Positions 8,623 to 17,143 of a stretch of 47,306 nucleotides of DNA are shown here, in pieces (within the stretch, counting starts at the first letter, position 1; each line of letters opens with the position of its first letter). This stretch comes from Dysgonamonadaceae bacterium. Lineage in GTDB: Bacteria > Bacteroidota > Bacteroidia > Bacteroidales > Azobacteroidaceae. Both the position numbers and the translations under genes were made by a program. The notes below the pieces were generated by a model. It ran no database searches. It was given only the letters and a program-made list of their open reading frames with translations, and had not been told where the DNA came from. The stretch is taken from assembly GCA_031260045.1 (NCBI GenBank), contig JAIRKO010000028.1, forward strand, positions 1 through 47,306, read 5' to 3'.

Positions 8623-9723
8623 TCACCGCAACCCCATATTCGCCTGCGACTCCACATCGCCAAACGCCAAATAATCGGGATGCACAAAATTCAAATACTT
8701 TACAATCTTAAACGCATTGAAATAATCAAAAAACCGTTTGCGAAAAGCGGATAGCGTAGCCGTATGTTGGTTAATTTCGGCAATCTTTTCGGCGAACCGG
8801 TCGGCTTGCAGGAAAAGGGCCAGATATTCCGGCAGGTTCGGGATGAAAGCGTCGACCGTTTCGGCGGGCTGCCCGAACAAGGCATCCAAACCGTCGAAAA
8901 GCATTTTCAGACTTTTGAACGCCTCGAACCGGTAAGTCATCTTGACCGCCCGGTTTTCGCGAAGCATTTTTTGCAACGCCGTCCCCGTGCCGAAAGGAAC
9001 GCGGTCGGAAAGCCGCGCCGCCGGATAAACGCAAGTTGTGTCAATAAACCGGGTTTTTCCCAAAGGAAATACTTTTTGCAGGAAATAAAAATCCTCGCCC
9101 GACTGCTGTTTCCCCATACCGCCGACTTTTGCGTAAGTTTCCGCCGTAACGGCAAAAGCCGAACCCACCGTAAAATACGGATACGGATAGCCGCAATATT
9201 CCAAAGCCGAACGGTAATAATGCAGGTACATTTCATACTGTACGGTCGCCTGTCGCAAAGGATCGGCTTCGTCCAAATGTTCAACGGGGTGATGAAAGGC
9301 AATGGTTGCAGAATTTAAATCATATTGCCTAAAATTCCGGTCAATTTCCGTCAGGTAATTCTTTTCTACCGTGCAATCGGCATCCAAACTTGCGATGACG
9401 CCCGATTTATTCCCGTGAAAACGCCGGATGGCTTCGTCCATTCCCAGCTTGCGCGGCAGTCCGGCGCCGGTTTGATGTCCGGGCAGGTTATCGACCCAAA
9501 CGGGCGTTAAAAAAAAATTTGCGGTTTTGCTTCCGAAAGCAAAACCGCAAATTTCATTGTACGACCGGCGATTGAGCGCTATAATTTCGGCGGAATCAAT
9601 CCGGTATGAATTTACCACGACAATAATTTCCGTCTTAAAATCGCCGCGTTCGCATCCGAAAAGGCTGCGGATGGTTTGCATGGCATCCGGTTCCTTGTAG
9701 CAGGGAATGACGACCGTTATCAT
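8623..9723 (-). CDS. Family 2 glycosyltransferase
   Basis: This 366-residue enzyme has a GT-A fold and transfers sugar from a nucleotide sugar. The N-terminal ITVVIPCYKEPD and the acidic SLDADCTVEKNYL metal-binding motif near residue 105 identify the GT2 family. The segment GGMGKQQSGEDFYFL at about residue 200 supplies the usual ED of the acceptor site. No clear membrane helix is seen, so it is probably cytoplasmic or peripheral. The start is ATG at 9723-9721, since the two-codon-longer start is a TTG. It lies 18 bases after the OmpH-like gene. Acceptor and donor sugars are unknown, though nearby rfbD suggests surface glycan work. Confidence 0.85.
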   Translation of the reverse strand: MITVVIPCYKEPDAMQTIRSLFGCERGDFKTEIIVVVNSYRIDSAEIIALNRRSYNEICGFAFGSKTANFFLTPVWVDNLPGHQTGAGLPRKLGMDEAIRRFHGNKSGVIASLDADCTVEKNYLTEIDRNFRQYDLNSATIAFHHPVEHLDEADPLRQATVQYEMYLHYYRSALEYCGYPYPYFTVGSAFAVTAETYAKVGGMGKQQSGEDFYFLQKVFPLGKTRFIDTTCVYPAARLSDRVPFGTGTALQKMLRENRAVKMTYRFEAFKSLKMLFDGLDALFGQPAETVDAFIPNLPEYLALFLQADRFAEKIAEINQHTATLSAFRKRFFDYFNAFKIVKYLNFVHPDYLAFGDVESQANMGLR

Positions 9724-9741
9724 CGGCAAAGCGGAAAATCG

Positions 9742-10350
9742 TCATTTCGCCGGCGTGTAGCGGGCGTTCAGGAAATCAACCACTTCTCGCGTAATATCGT
9801 ACGCATCGTCGACATAATAAAAATTGTCGGTGCCGATATTGCTGAAAATGACGCGGTATTTTTGGGGCGTATTGAACTGTTTCAAGCCGGATAACACCGA
9901 ATCTTGCAACTGTTTTTGCATACGCATTTGCGTTTCGGACAAATTTTGTTCGATTTGAGCGGCATATCTTTCCAAATCGTTTCTTGTTTTTTCCAGACGA
10001 GCGCCTTCCTGATTCATCCGTTCTTGCGTAATAAAAGCGTTCAGTTGGACTTTTTGCTGGAAATTCTGCACCTCTTTTTCAAAAGCCTGTTTGCGCCGGT
10101 TAATGTCGAGGCGGTGGTTTTCCAATTCTTTCATGCTCGCTTCGTTCAAATCCGAGAAGAGTTTATAATTATTTAACAGAGAATCCGTGCGGATATAAGC
10201 CATCAACAAAGGCGACCGGCGGATGGAATCGCTGCCCGGCAAATCGCCGCCACCCGACACGCTGCGCTTTTCTCCCGAAAAGTGCAATATAAACAACACG
10301 ATGACCGCCAGCGTCAACACTCCGTTAATAATGTAATTGGCATTTTTCAT
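9742..10350 (-). CDS. OmpH/Skp-like coiled-coil protein
   Basis: This 202-residue protein begins MKNANYIINGVLTLAVIVLFILHF, an N-terminal signal anchor (about residues 6-24), so it is probably tethered to the inner membrane facing the periplasm. The following region is rich in Glu, Gln and Lys, with long helical coiled coil at about residues 65-150, as in the periplasmic chaperone Skp/OmpH. It ends with a small mixed domain (RVIFSNIGTDNFYYVDDAYDITREVVDFLNARY). An outer-membrane chaperone role is inferred from the family. An upstream in-frame extension of 15 residues is rejected because this ATG begins the recognisable signal anchor. Confidence 0.75.
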   Translation of the reverse strand: MKNANYIINGVLTLAVIVLFILHFSGEKRSVSGGGDLPGSDSIRRSPLLMAYIRTDSLLNNYKLFSDLNEASMKELENHRLDINRRKQAFEKEVQNFQQKVQLNAFITQERMNQEGARLEKTRNDLERYAAQIEQNLSETQMRMQKQLQDSVLSGLKQFNTPQKYRVIFSNIGTDNFYYVDDAYDITREVVDFLNARYTPAK

Positions 10351-10392
10351 ATGAACCTGATTTGTTTTTAATGGTTTATTTATTTGCGGGGA

Positions 10393-10400
10393 CAAAAGTA
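10393..10400 (-). promoter_or_regulatory. -7 box for the OmpH-like gene
   Basis: On the minus strand this reads TACTTTTG, fitting TAnnTTTG, about 43 bases before the ATG at 10350. No good -33 box is visible. Confidence 0.4.
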
Positions 10401-10486
10401 AAGAATATTTATTATATAAATGGAATTTTTATTGGATATTCTGTTTTTAAGTTTGTTGCGTCGCGGTTCCCGTCATCCATAACTTT

Positions 10487-11368
10487 TTATTTTTCACTAA
10501 ATATAGATTTATACAATTTTTCCGTCTTTTCGCGCGAATTCCCGTTGAAAATAGCGCCCAATTGATTTCCTTTTTGCCAGATGGAAAACCAAGTGTTGTC
10601 TTCCAAGCGGATAAACGGATCGAACGGGTTCAATTCGGGAGCGTATTTTTCCCTGAACCGCTTATCAGCTTCCGCAGCCTTCGTTTCGTCGGGATATTCG
10701 ACCAGAAGAAGAAACAGACGATCGCCGTCAACGGCGCATTTAGCTAAAACGGCATCCGTATGTTCGTTGATTTGGAGAATATTATGGTTGGCAATGAAAT
10801 AATAGGCATTCAACCAAATGTAATGGTGAAAATAGAGGAAACCGGCAGGAAGCAGATTTTCTTTCGGTAAATCGTTGATAATGGCGGGTATCGTCCCATT
10901 GTCTGGTATCAGCCGGTCGATGAGTTCCGCCAAGTATTTGATTGCGCTTTCGCTTTGCGGAACAATTTCCTGCGTACTGACAATCACAAAATAACGGTCT
11001 TTCCAAAACAAAATGAAATCAAGAAAACTTTGCGAACCCTGCCCGTAATCAAATTCCTCTTTGTCGCGACTTTGCGTATAAACGCCGAAAGCATTTTCGG
11101 AACTCGTCATTTCGTAGATTTCCACCGTTACCTGCGGAAGGTTTTCCCCGTTGTATTTGCAAGCGGTCATGTTCGCAAAACCGTAGGAAAGATACATTTC
11201 CGCGCCTTCGTTGATGTAGTCATACAGTTCTTTGCCCGTATAATTTAGTCGGTCGGACATCCGGTAAACCTGAAACTGTTCCGGCAAACTGTCTGCCGAA
11301 AATTTCTCAGCCATTGCCAAGAATGAATTCAAGTAACACATGATTGCCAATAAAAAATAATTTTTCAT
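10487..11368 (-). CDS. DUF6599-family exported protein
   Basis: This protein has 293 residues and a cleavable signal peptide (MKNYFLLAIMCYLNSFLAMA). The body carries the family hallmark YDYINEGAEMYLSYGF followed by VTVEIYEMTSSENAFGVYTQ, recognised as DUF6599, a group of secreted proteins of unknown function. Two similar halves with a final WFSIWQKGNQLGAIFNG segment suggest a compact alpha/beta domain pair. The ATG at 11368 is preferred. A TTG six codons upstream lies in the 5' leader behind a good promoter. It appears to be a single-gene transcript. Function is unknown. Confidence 0.75.
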   Translation of the reverse strand: MKNYFLLAIMCYLNSFLAMAEKFSADSLPEQFQVYRMSDRLNYTGKELYDYINEGAEMYLSYGFANMTACKYNGENLPQVTVEIYEMTSSENAFGVYTQSRDKEEFDYGQGSQSFLDFILFWKDRYFVIVSTQEIVPQSESAIKYLAELIDRLIPDNGTIPAIINDLPKENLLPAGFLYFHHYIWLNAYYFIANHNILQINEHTDAVLAKCAVDGDRLFLLLVEYPDETKAAEADKRFREKYAPELNPFDPFIRLEDNTWFSIWQKGNQLGAIFNGNSREKTEKLYKSIFSEK

Positions 11369-11402
11369 AAATTTATCTTTTTGCAAGTTCGATTAGTAAA
11401 TG

Positions 11403-11433
11403 CAAAGGTACGTGATTTTCCGGATGTTGCAAG
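11403..11433 (-). promoter_or_regulatory. Promoter for the DUF6599 gene
   Basis: On the minus strand, CTTG (11433-11430), a 19-base spacer and TACCTTTG (11410-11403) fit the -33/-7 pattern. The start of transcription would be near 11396, leaving a leader of about 28 bases. Confidence 0.6.
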
Positions 11434-11570
11434 TGGATGTGTAAAATTTGTATAGGCGCAAATAGTGTTCATGGGTTTGTATGCTAAGGCGCGGAGGCGT
11501 ATCGCCGCCATTGCGGGCGTAGCAGCTCCAAAAGCGCGGGATGACGGGCTTTTTGCAATGACGTGTACGA

Positions 11571-11610
11571 AAAAAAAGAGTTAAGAACAAAAATCCTTAA
11601 CTCTTTTTTT
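11571..11610. terminator. Bidirectional hairpin terminator after the large surface protein gene
   Basis: A perfect 15-bp inverted repeat, AAAAAAAGAGTTAAG (11571-11585) and CTTAACTCTTTTTTT (11596-11610), has a 10-base loop. On the minus strand the U-run follows the stem, as needed for termination of the gene ending at 11630. The flanking bases 11611-11632 run in 7-base steps (TTAATTC, CTAACTC, TTATTTC) up to the stop codon. Confidence 0.8.
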
Positions 11611-11629
11611 AATTCCTAACTCTTATTTC

Positions 11630-14600
11630 CTAATCCCCAACAACTTTCCGAACCCAGCCGGAGCTGCCCTTGATAATCACAACCCCAAAAGAGGGTACAT
11701 GAAAACTTGAAATGCCAGCCGGTTTTTCAATCCGATGAAGCAGTTTTCCAGTAAGGGAATAAATGCTTATCCGTTCCGCTTCCGGCGTATCAATGTAAAG
11801 CGTTTGCCCGGCGAGATAAACCCGCGCGGGGAAAGAGGCGGGAAGAGGCGCGATGCTTGTCGGCGCGCCCACGCCAATAACATTGAATTTCTGCCAAATC
11901 GGATAGGACTTGTAAGTCTGCTCCGCTCCCGCAGGAACATAAAGCGTCCCCTTCACAGTAAGATTAAACACATTGTTGGTAACACTTTGCGGCGTCGCAT
12001 TGCGGTTAATCACTTCCTCCAAAGCGAAAAAATTAATGAAGGCGTAGTCGCCCAAGAAATCGACCCCTTCTTCCAACACAATCACCTTGAAAGTACCGGC
12101 AAAAGGATACCAAGGATATTCCGTAAGCGCGAACGGATACATTTTCCCCGACCCCCGAATAATCAACGTATCCCCGCGCGGCTCCCAAAACAGGGTGTTG
12201 CCGATAAGGTCGGGGTATTTGCGCGTTATCGTCAGCCGATAGGTTTTTGTCGTCGCACCATCGTTGGATTCGACCGTTACCGTAATCTCGTTTTTGCCGT
12301 ATGCCAAGAAATGCGTCCCGTCGCCGGAAATAGTGGAACTGTCGCTCGCAGACGCAATCGCCTCAATCAGCACTTCCGAGATTTCTTTGCTCACCGTAAC
12401 CTCCCGGATGCTTTCGCCGTCCCAAACGCTTATCCGTTCATTGCCCGTGTTCACGAAAAGGCTTGCCAAGTCCGCGTTTTTTTCTATCCGGCGCGGCGTG
12501 CATTGTATCTCTACCCTGCCGATCACCCGTTCAATCAAGGCGTTGCGGTCGAAAGCTTCCTCCACGCCGTCCCAAGCGTAGCGGTAGAGGTGGGCGCTAT
12601 CGCCGGACACCGTAACGGAAAGTTTTCCGCCCGACCACACTTCGCCGCCGGTTTCAACGGGGCTGTCGTCGTAAGTAGCTGTAAGCGTCAGACCCGGAAT
12701 GTTTTCCGACAAGGAGAACGCCACCGGATGTTGGTATAATACTCCGCAAACGATGTTCATCGCCCTGTTGAGCGCGACGTTCGGCGTAGTCAATACATTG
12801 TCGGGAGTAGTGGATTCCGGCATGCTCGGTATGCCGCTCCATTTGTAGCGGCGGTCGATTTCAGCCTGCTGCGGCGCGTTGATGCGCAAGGTCAGCGTTT
12901 GGCTGCCCTCGAAGAGAACGGTGTCAAGTTTGCTAACGTTCTGCCAATCGTCGGCGACGTGGATTTCCGAAACGAAAGTCCCGTGTTCCGCCGTGAGCGT
13001 CGTACCTGCCGGCGCATCCAAAAGTGAAAGCCTTACGGGATAATAAGGTCCCTTGGCGGTAATTTCCGTGAATTGGTTCAGCTGCGCGCTATCAATCTGC
13101 CATTCGTTATAAAATGTTTCATTACCATTATATATGTATTTAAATAGCCGGTCGTCATCGCAGTCCGGATTAATCGTTAACAGCAGGCTACCGCCGGGCG
13201 TAATCCAATCGTCGTTTTTCACGGGTAGCGGTTCTATCTTGTCATATGGTTTGCCCGCGCTTAACCCCGAATAAGTGTTGCCCGTATATTTGCCGCTCAC
13301 GTTGAACGTTACGCCGTTGTGGATAAACCTATCGGGAAACCGAATCGGCTCCATGCGTTTTGCCGAATATTCCGCATTAATCGCACCGGTTACGATTTGC
13401 GTATTTACCACCGGTTTGACGTCGATCGCCTTTAATTCGTCGTTGACGGTGATGGAATATTCGTATTTTCCGGCAGGGGCTTTGGAGGAGAGGGTAATTG
13501 TGTCGCCCAAGACGGCGTAAATAATCGAAGTTTCGTTTTTTAATTCATAAGTCTGCCCACCGTACCCGATCGAGAGGGCAACATCGCCTTCCAGCAGGCG
13601 GTAAGAAATGAGCGCGCAACTATCTATATCATTAATGTAGCATCGCATCGTAGTCGTACTGCCGTTGTCCGCGAGCGAGACAATGAGATAGGGATCCATG
13701 GTATACTCAACCTTCGCGCTGCCGCCGGTAATATACTCCCAGCGGTATCGATAGAGGGTAGTATCGTTCATACCGGTAACTTCAAAACGAATATCATCCG
13801 TTATAGTTAGCCGGCCGCCGGAGGTAATCGCCGTTGCCTGGTCGCCGACAAACGAAGCCGTCATCCTCGCTCCGGCGAGGTTGTGAATGCTGTAATACAC
13901 CGTGTCACACGCACTGAAGCGGAACGAGGGAGTAACGCCCACTTCAAAGGCGTTCATATTTGTGAATACCACTCTCCCGTCGCTGTTTTTTATCACACAA
14001 CTATTCACAGGGAACACACCCCTCGGAAACCAAAGTCGCAGGGCGTCGTCGAAAGAAACTGTTACGTCATTCAAACGGTAGGCGTACTCGCTACCATTGA
14101 AATTGAAGGACAACGTATGACCCGAAAACGACTGCTCGGATGCGTTCGTTCTCGCTTCAATCGGATACAGGGTATTGCCTGCCAAGTCGGTGGGCGTTAT
14201 GGTGGGGTTTCCTACAACGCTACCGCCGGTAATGATAACTGTGTTCCCATCACCGATTGTGTTAGCAGATACCGTGCCGCCGTTAATGGTAATCGTGCCG
14301 TTGCTACCGCCGATGTCTGCATTGTTTCTACCGAAAGCCTCAACCGTGCCGCCGTTAATGATAATCGTGCCGTTGGAACACCAACCGCCGTCGCCTATAC
14401 CACTGCCGAAACCGTCTATTGTGCCTCCTTTTGCAATAATATGACCGTTGTTTATGATAATGGTTCCGTATGCTACGCCGCCGATATGTTCTCCGCCGCC
14501 AATACCTGCGCTCTCGTATCCGCCTTCAGCGTTAAGTTTGCCGTTGCCGTCTATAATAAGCGTTGCGTGTTCCGGCACCGCGATACCGGGACCGTTGCTG

Positions 14601-14950
14601 CCGCCTATCAACGTATTTTCGCCTATAATGGTGAGGCGAACTGTTGCGCCGTCTTGCACATTAAGCGCACCCTCTTGACCGTGAAGTCCCAATTCCTGCA
14701 CGTTAAGGGTTACGTTTTCAAAAATAATCTGGGGCGACGCATTTGGAAGCACCGTAATGTTGTAATAAAGTTTGCCGGTAAATAGGTGAGTTTCGTTGTC
14801 ACTGATTATCCAGTTTTTTCCGTCTTCTGTTATGCCCTGTTCCAAGTCCGTCGAAATGACGGTAGGCACCGCCGATACGCCGGCGGCGAACATTAGCGAC
14901 AACGCTGCTGCCGCTAATGCTTTTGCTTTTTTAATAGAAATTGTTTTCAT
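11630..14950 (-). CDS. Large secreted multidomain protein with T9SS-like tail
   Basis: This 1106-residue surface or secreted protein begins with a signal peptide (residues 1-27, ending GVSA). Residues about 60-260 are Gly/Asn-rich short strands (TIIINGGTVEAFG, TITINGGTVSA), a beta-helix-like pattern. Residues about 270-820 hold repeated beta-sandwich units with Tyr-Lys/Arg-Trp endings. Residues about 825-912 look like a cadherin-like beta-sandwich (GKNEITVTVESNDGATTKTY). Residues about 915-1025 resemble BspA-type leucine-rich repeats (VIVLEEGVDFLGDYAF, GTLYVPAGAEQTYKS). The last 75 residues resemble a T9SS type-A sorting domain (ISIYSLTGKLLHRI, GVVIIKGSSGWVRK). An adhesin or matrix role is inferred. 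It could be exported by the SprA translocon encoded downstream. Confidence 0.8.
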   Translation of the reverse strand: MKTISIKKAKALAAAALSLMFAAGVSAVPTVISTDLEQGITEDGKNWIISDNETHLFTGKLYYNITVLPNASPQIIFENVTLNVQELGLHGQEGALNVQDGATVRLTIIGENTLIGGSNGPGIAVPEHATLIIDGNGKLNAEGGYESAGIGGGEHIGGVAYGTIIINNGHIIAKGGTIDGFGSGIGDGGWCSNGTIIINGGTVEAFGRNNADIGGSNGTITINGGTVSANTIGDGNTVIITGGSVVGNPTITPTDLAGNTLYPIEARTNASEQSFSGHTLSFNFNGSEYAYRLNDVTVSFDDALRLWFPRGVFPVNSCVIKNSDGRVVFTNMNAFEVGVTPSFRFSACDTVYYSIHNLAGARMTASFVGDQATAITSGGRLTITDDIRFEVTGMNDTTLYRYRWEYITGGSAKVEYTMDPYLIVSLADNGSTTTMRCYINDIDSCALISYRLLEGDVALSIGYGGQTYELKNETSIIYAVLGDTITLSSKAPAGKYEYSITVNDELKAIDVKPVVNTQIVTGAINAEYSAKRMEPIRFPDRFIHNGVTFNVSGKYTGNTYSGLSAGKPYDKIEPLPVKNDDWITPGGSLLLTINPDCDDDRLFKYIYNGNETFYNEWQIDSAQLNQFTEITAKGPYYPVRLSLLDAPAGTTLTAEHGTFVSEIHVADDWQNVSKLDTVLFEGSQTLTLRINAPQQAEIDRRYKWSGIPSMPESTTPDNVLTTPNVALNRAMNIVCGVLYQHPVAFSLSENIPGLTLTATYDDSPVETGGEVWSGGKLSVTVSGDSAHLYRYAWDGVEEAFDRNALIERVIGRVEIQCTPRRIEKNADLASLFVNTGNERISVWDGESIREVTVSKEISEVLIEAIASASDSSTISGDGTHFLAYGKNEITVTVESNDGATTKTYRLTITRKYPDLIGNTLFWEPRGDTLIIRGSGKMYPFALTEYPWYPFAGTFKVIVLEEGVDFLGDYAFINFFALEEVINRNATPQSVTNNVFNLTVKGTLYVPAGAEQTYKSYPIWQKFNVIGVGAPTSIAPLPASFPARVYLAGQTLYIDTPEAERISIYSLTGKLLHRIEKPAGISSFHVPSFGVVIIKGSSGWVRKVVGD

Positions 14951-14988
14951 ATGAAATTTGTTTTTTTGATTGCTTTTGGAAAACTTTG

Positions 14989-14996
14989 CAAAGATA
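14989..14996 (-). promoter_or_regulatory. -7 box for the large surface protein gene
   Basis: On the minus strand this reads TATCTTTG, 39 bases before the ATG. The place expected for the -33 box is occupied by the 15-bp tandem repeat at 15004-15033, and no TTTG is present there. Confidence 0.5.
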
Positions 14997-15003
14997 GTAA
15001 AAT

Positions 15004-15033
15004 AATTTTTTAATAATTAATTTTTTAATAATT
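15004..15033. repeat. 15-bp perfect tandem duplication in a promoter region
   Basis: AATTTTTTAATAATT occurs twice in a row (15004-15018 and 15019-15033) just upstream of the -7 box of the large surface protein gene. Copy-number change here would shift whatever lies upstream relative to the promoter. Confidence 0.85.
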
Positions 15034-15048
15034 AATGAAATACTTCGC

Positions 15049-15175
15049 TGCGGTATTGTAACCTCGTTGCGTCATTGCGAAGGCGAAGCCTGAAGCAATC
15101 CAGAGAATTACGCAGGGGGGCTGGATTGCTTCACCGCTGCGCGGTTCGCAATGACGTGGTGGGGTGCAATACCGT
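15049..15175. repeat. REP-like palindromic element, copy 1 (most complete)
   Basis: Two arms, 15049-15103 and 15121-15175, are inverted relatives. Each holds an inner CATTGCGAA...GAAGCAATCC unit and an outer GGTATTG/CAATACC unit. The variable core alternates between GGCGAAGCC and ACCGC...GCGGT. Related copies lie at 28592, 29658, 33362, 35545, 36443 and 43346. Confidence 0.85.
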
Positions 15176-15291
15176 CCGCGCTTGACGCGAGAGCCTCCGA
15201 ATAACAAGGACTAAGAACTAAATCCGGGTTTGCAGGGGATTGCGGCTCTCCACCCGCAAAGACGACGGTTTATAACAGCGCCACGCATTAC

Positions 15292-16968
15292 TTATTCAAA
15301 TCCGGTAACCCCTGTAGCCAACAGCTTACCCGTAGTGTCGTACCTGTCATACAGGTCGTCGTTTCGCTGAAACAATCGATTGTTGCCCGAAGGTTGCGTG
15401 CTGATATAAATACATTCGACGATTTCAATTCCACTGTCGTCAATCGCGCCATACAAGCCGTTTGTTTTCTTTTTCACGACGGCAAGGTTTCCGAATTTCA
15501 CGAAGAAATCATAGCGGTTTTTCCTTTTTTGTATTTCAATTTTTTCAAGTTCCTGCAGGCAGAGTTGTTTATATTTTTTCGTATCGTCCGTAACCATTTG
15601 TTTTTCGGCTTCTTCAATGAACTTTACGGCTTTTTCATACTCTTGAGCGTTAAACGCTTTCAGGGCGTTGTTGAACGAATTGTTGTATTTTTCTTGTTCT
15701 GGGTCTATGGGCGGCGTCTCTTCGGGCGTTTCCTCGCGCGCAGGCAGGACGGTTTCCGGAATTGATTGCACGGCGGGGGGCGCAGGGACGGGTTTTTCCG
15801 TTTTAGGAACAGGAGCGGGTTTCGGACGATTTTCAAGCGCATTGTTTCCGAAAATATAAAGAATTACTGCACAAATGAGCAGAAAAGCAGACGTGGCGAG
15901 TAGCCGTTTTTTCCTTTTTTTCTTTCGCTCCCTATCGACCGACGAAGAATGGATAACGGTTTCATCGTCGGCGTCAGCGTCATAAACCGGCTCGTTTATC
16001 TGCTTCATTAATTCCGGACGCTTTTCATTGTCGGGAATGGCAGACAGGTCGATTTTGTCTTTTTCGGGGTCAAAACCCCAATCAATCAACATATCGGTTA
16101 CGGTTTTGTAGCGGTCGGAAGCGTTCAGTTCCATGGCTTTGAGAATCACCTTTTCCGTGTTTTCGGAAATGGCGGGATTTAATTCTCTCGGACTTTGCAA
16201 ACCTTTGGCGGAACGTAAGATAGACTCTGTGGGGATTTGTCCGGTAAGCAAAAAATACATCGTTGCGCCTAAAGAATAAACATCGGGACAGGGCGAAAAA
16301 ACCTGCATGGCTTCGTTGTCGTACTGTTCGATAGAGGCATAGCCTTTCGACGCGGCTTGAAATGTGGCGCTCGTCTCTTGGTCGTTCAGCAAATTGTATT
16401 TTTTGCTGATGCCGAAGTCAATCAATTTGGGATTGTTGTTTTTGGTTAAGAGAATGTTACTGGGTTTAACATCCAAATGAAGGATATTTTTTTCGTGGAT
16501 ATAATCAAGCGCCTGCCCGATTTTGTAAATCACCGGACGCAGTTTTTCTTCCGTAAAAACGCCGTTCAGTTCCACTTCCCGCTTTAGGGAATGACCGGCG
16601 ATAAATTCCATGACAATGTAAACCGTGTTGTTTTGTTTAAAAACTTCTAAAACATTGACCACATTGGGATGATGAATTTCCGATAAAATACGGGCTTCCC
16701 GAATAACTTTTTCTTTGTTTTTATTGAAAATATCCTTAGCGGCGTCGCTGTTTGTTTCTACAAAAAAGGACTGCGGATTGCGGCGACAATAATCTTTGAA
16801 AAAAAACTCCTTGATGCAAACCGGGACGCCGGCGGAAAGTTTGCCCAAAGCGCCATGAATTTCCGTTTTCCACATACCGCGATAGGTCAGCGAAAACCCG
16901 CCTTCCCCCAATACATTGAGGAGTTGGTATTTGCGGTTATGTAAATAATATCCCGATTGTAAATACAT
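15292..16968 (-). CDS. Membrane-anchored Ser/Thr protein kinase with a C-terminal extracytoplasmic part
   Basis: This 558-residue Hanks-type kinase has a Gly-rich loop GEGGFS (21-26), catalytic Lys53 (VCIKEF), Glu91, catalytic loop HLDVKPSN (164-171) and DFG (185-187), so all key residues are present. The activation segment ends KGYASIEQY. A very basic stretch (RKKKRKKR) precedes one membrane helix (about 356-374). Then come a Pro-rich linker (380-425), a TPR-like helix pair (428-466) and a C-terminal WG-repeat-like module (NGLYGAIDDSGIEIVE). The start is ATG 16968-16966. The longer TTG-started frame begins inside a -7 box. Substrates are unknown. Confidence 0.9.
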   Translation of the reverse strand: MYLQSGYYLHNRKYQLLNVLGEGGFSLTYRGMWKTEIHGALGKLSAGVPVCIKEFFFKDYCRRNPQSFFVETNSDAAKDIFNKNKEKVIREARILSEIHHPNVVNVLEVFKQNNTVYIVMEFIAGHSLKREVELNGVFTEEKLRPVIYKIGQALDYIHEKNILHLDVKPSNILLTKNNNPKLIDFGISKKYNLLNDQETSATFQAASKGYASIEQYDNEAMQVFSPCPDVYSLGATMYFLLTGQIPTESILRSAKGLQSPRELNPAISENTEKVILKAMELNASDRYKTVTDMLIDWGFDPEKDKIDLSAIPDNEKRPELMKQINEPVYDADADDETVIHSSSVDRERKKKRKKRLLATSAFLLICAVILYIFGNNALENRPKPAPVPKTEKPVPAPPAVQSIPETVLPAREETPEETPPIDPEQEKYNNSFNNALKAFNAQEYEKAVKFIEEAEKQMVTDDTKKYKQLCLQELEKIEIQKRKNRYDFFVKFGNLAVVKKKTNGLYGAIDDSGIEIVECIYISTQPSGNNRLFQRNDDLYDRYDTTGKLLATGVTGFE

Positions 16969-17001
16969 TTGAAAACTTACAGCGCTTTTGAAATTAATTT
17001 G

Positions 17002-17009
17002 CAAAAATA
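17002..17009 (-). promoter_or_regulatory. -7 box for the Ser/Thr kinase gene
   Basis: On the minus strand this reads TATTTTTG, 33 bases before the ATG at 16968. The TTG at its end would be the start of the longer open frame, which argues against that start. Confidence 0.5.
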
Positions 17010-17117
17010 AAAAAAAAATCTTTGCGAGGGTCTACAAATTGGGGTTTTGCTTAAAATGTGAAATCGGGGAGTGATTTGGTTACATCAAATTTTGTTTCAA
17101 ATTCAATTATCGTAGCT

Positions 17118-17139
17118 GCCATTAGATTTGTTGCGAAAA
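17118..17139. repeat. Solo insertion-sequence end beside sprA
   Basis: This 22-bp segment (GCCATTAGATTTGTTGCGAAAA) matches 20 of 22 bases of the insertion-sequence end at 25375-25396. It lies 4 bases after the sprA stop codon on the minus strand. No transposase sequence is next to it, so it is a solo remnant. Confidence 0.7.
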
Positions 17140-17143
17140 GCCA

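Larger units (their letters stand above)
14951..15291. other. Intergenic region between surface protein and kinase genes
   Basis: No gene is seen in these 341 bases. They contain the -7 box of the surface protein gene, a 15-bp tandem duplication (15004-15033) and a large REP-like palindrome (15049-15175). The rest up to the kinase stop is featureless. Confidence 0.7.

Noticed and set aside
11393-11590. 65-codon minus-strand frame upstream of the terminator
   Set aside because: It is translated from dispersed repeat sequence (GCGGGATGACGGGC) and overlaps the DUF6599 promoter. It has no protein-like features.
11735-12739. 334-codon plus-strand frame opposite the large surface protein
   Set aside because: Arg/His/Pro-rich shadow translation without a leader or domain.
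13883-14785. 300-codon plus-strand frame opposite the large surface protein
   Set aside because: It lies wholly opposite a gene with a signal peptide, promoter and T9SS-like tail, and its residues show no domain. It is a shadow of GC-biased codons.
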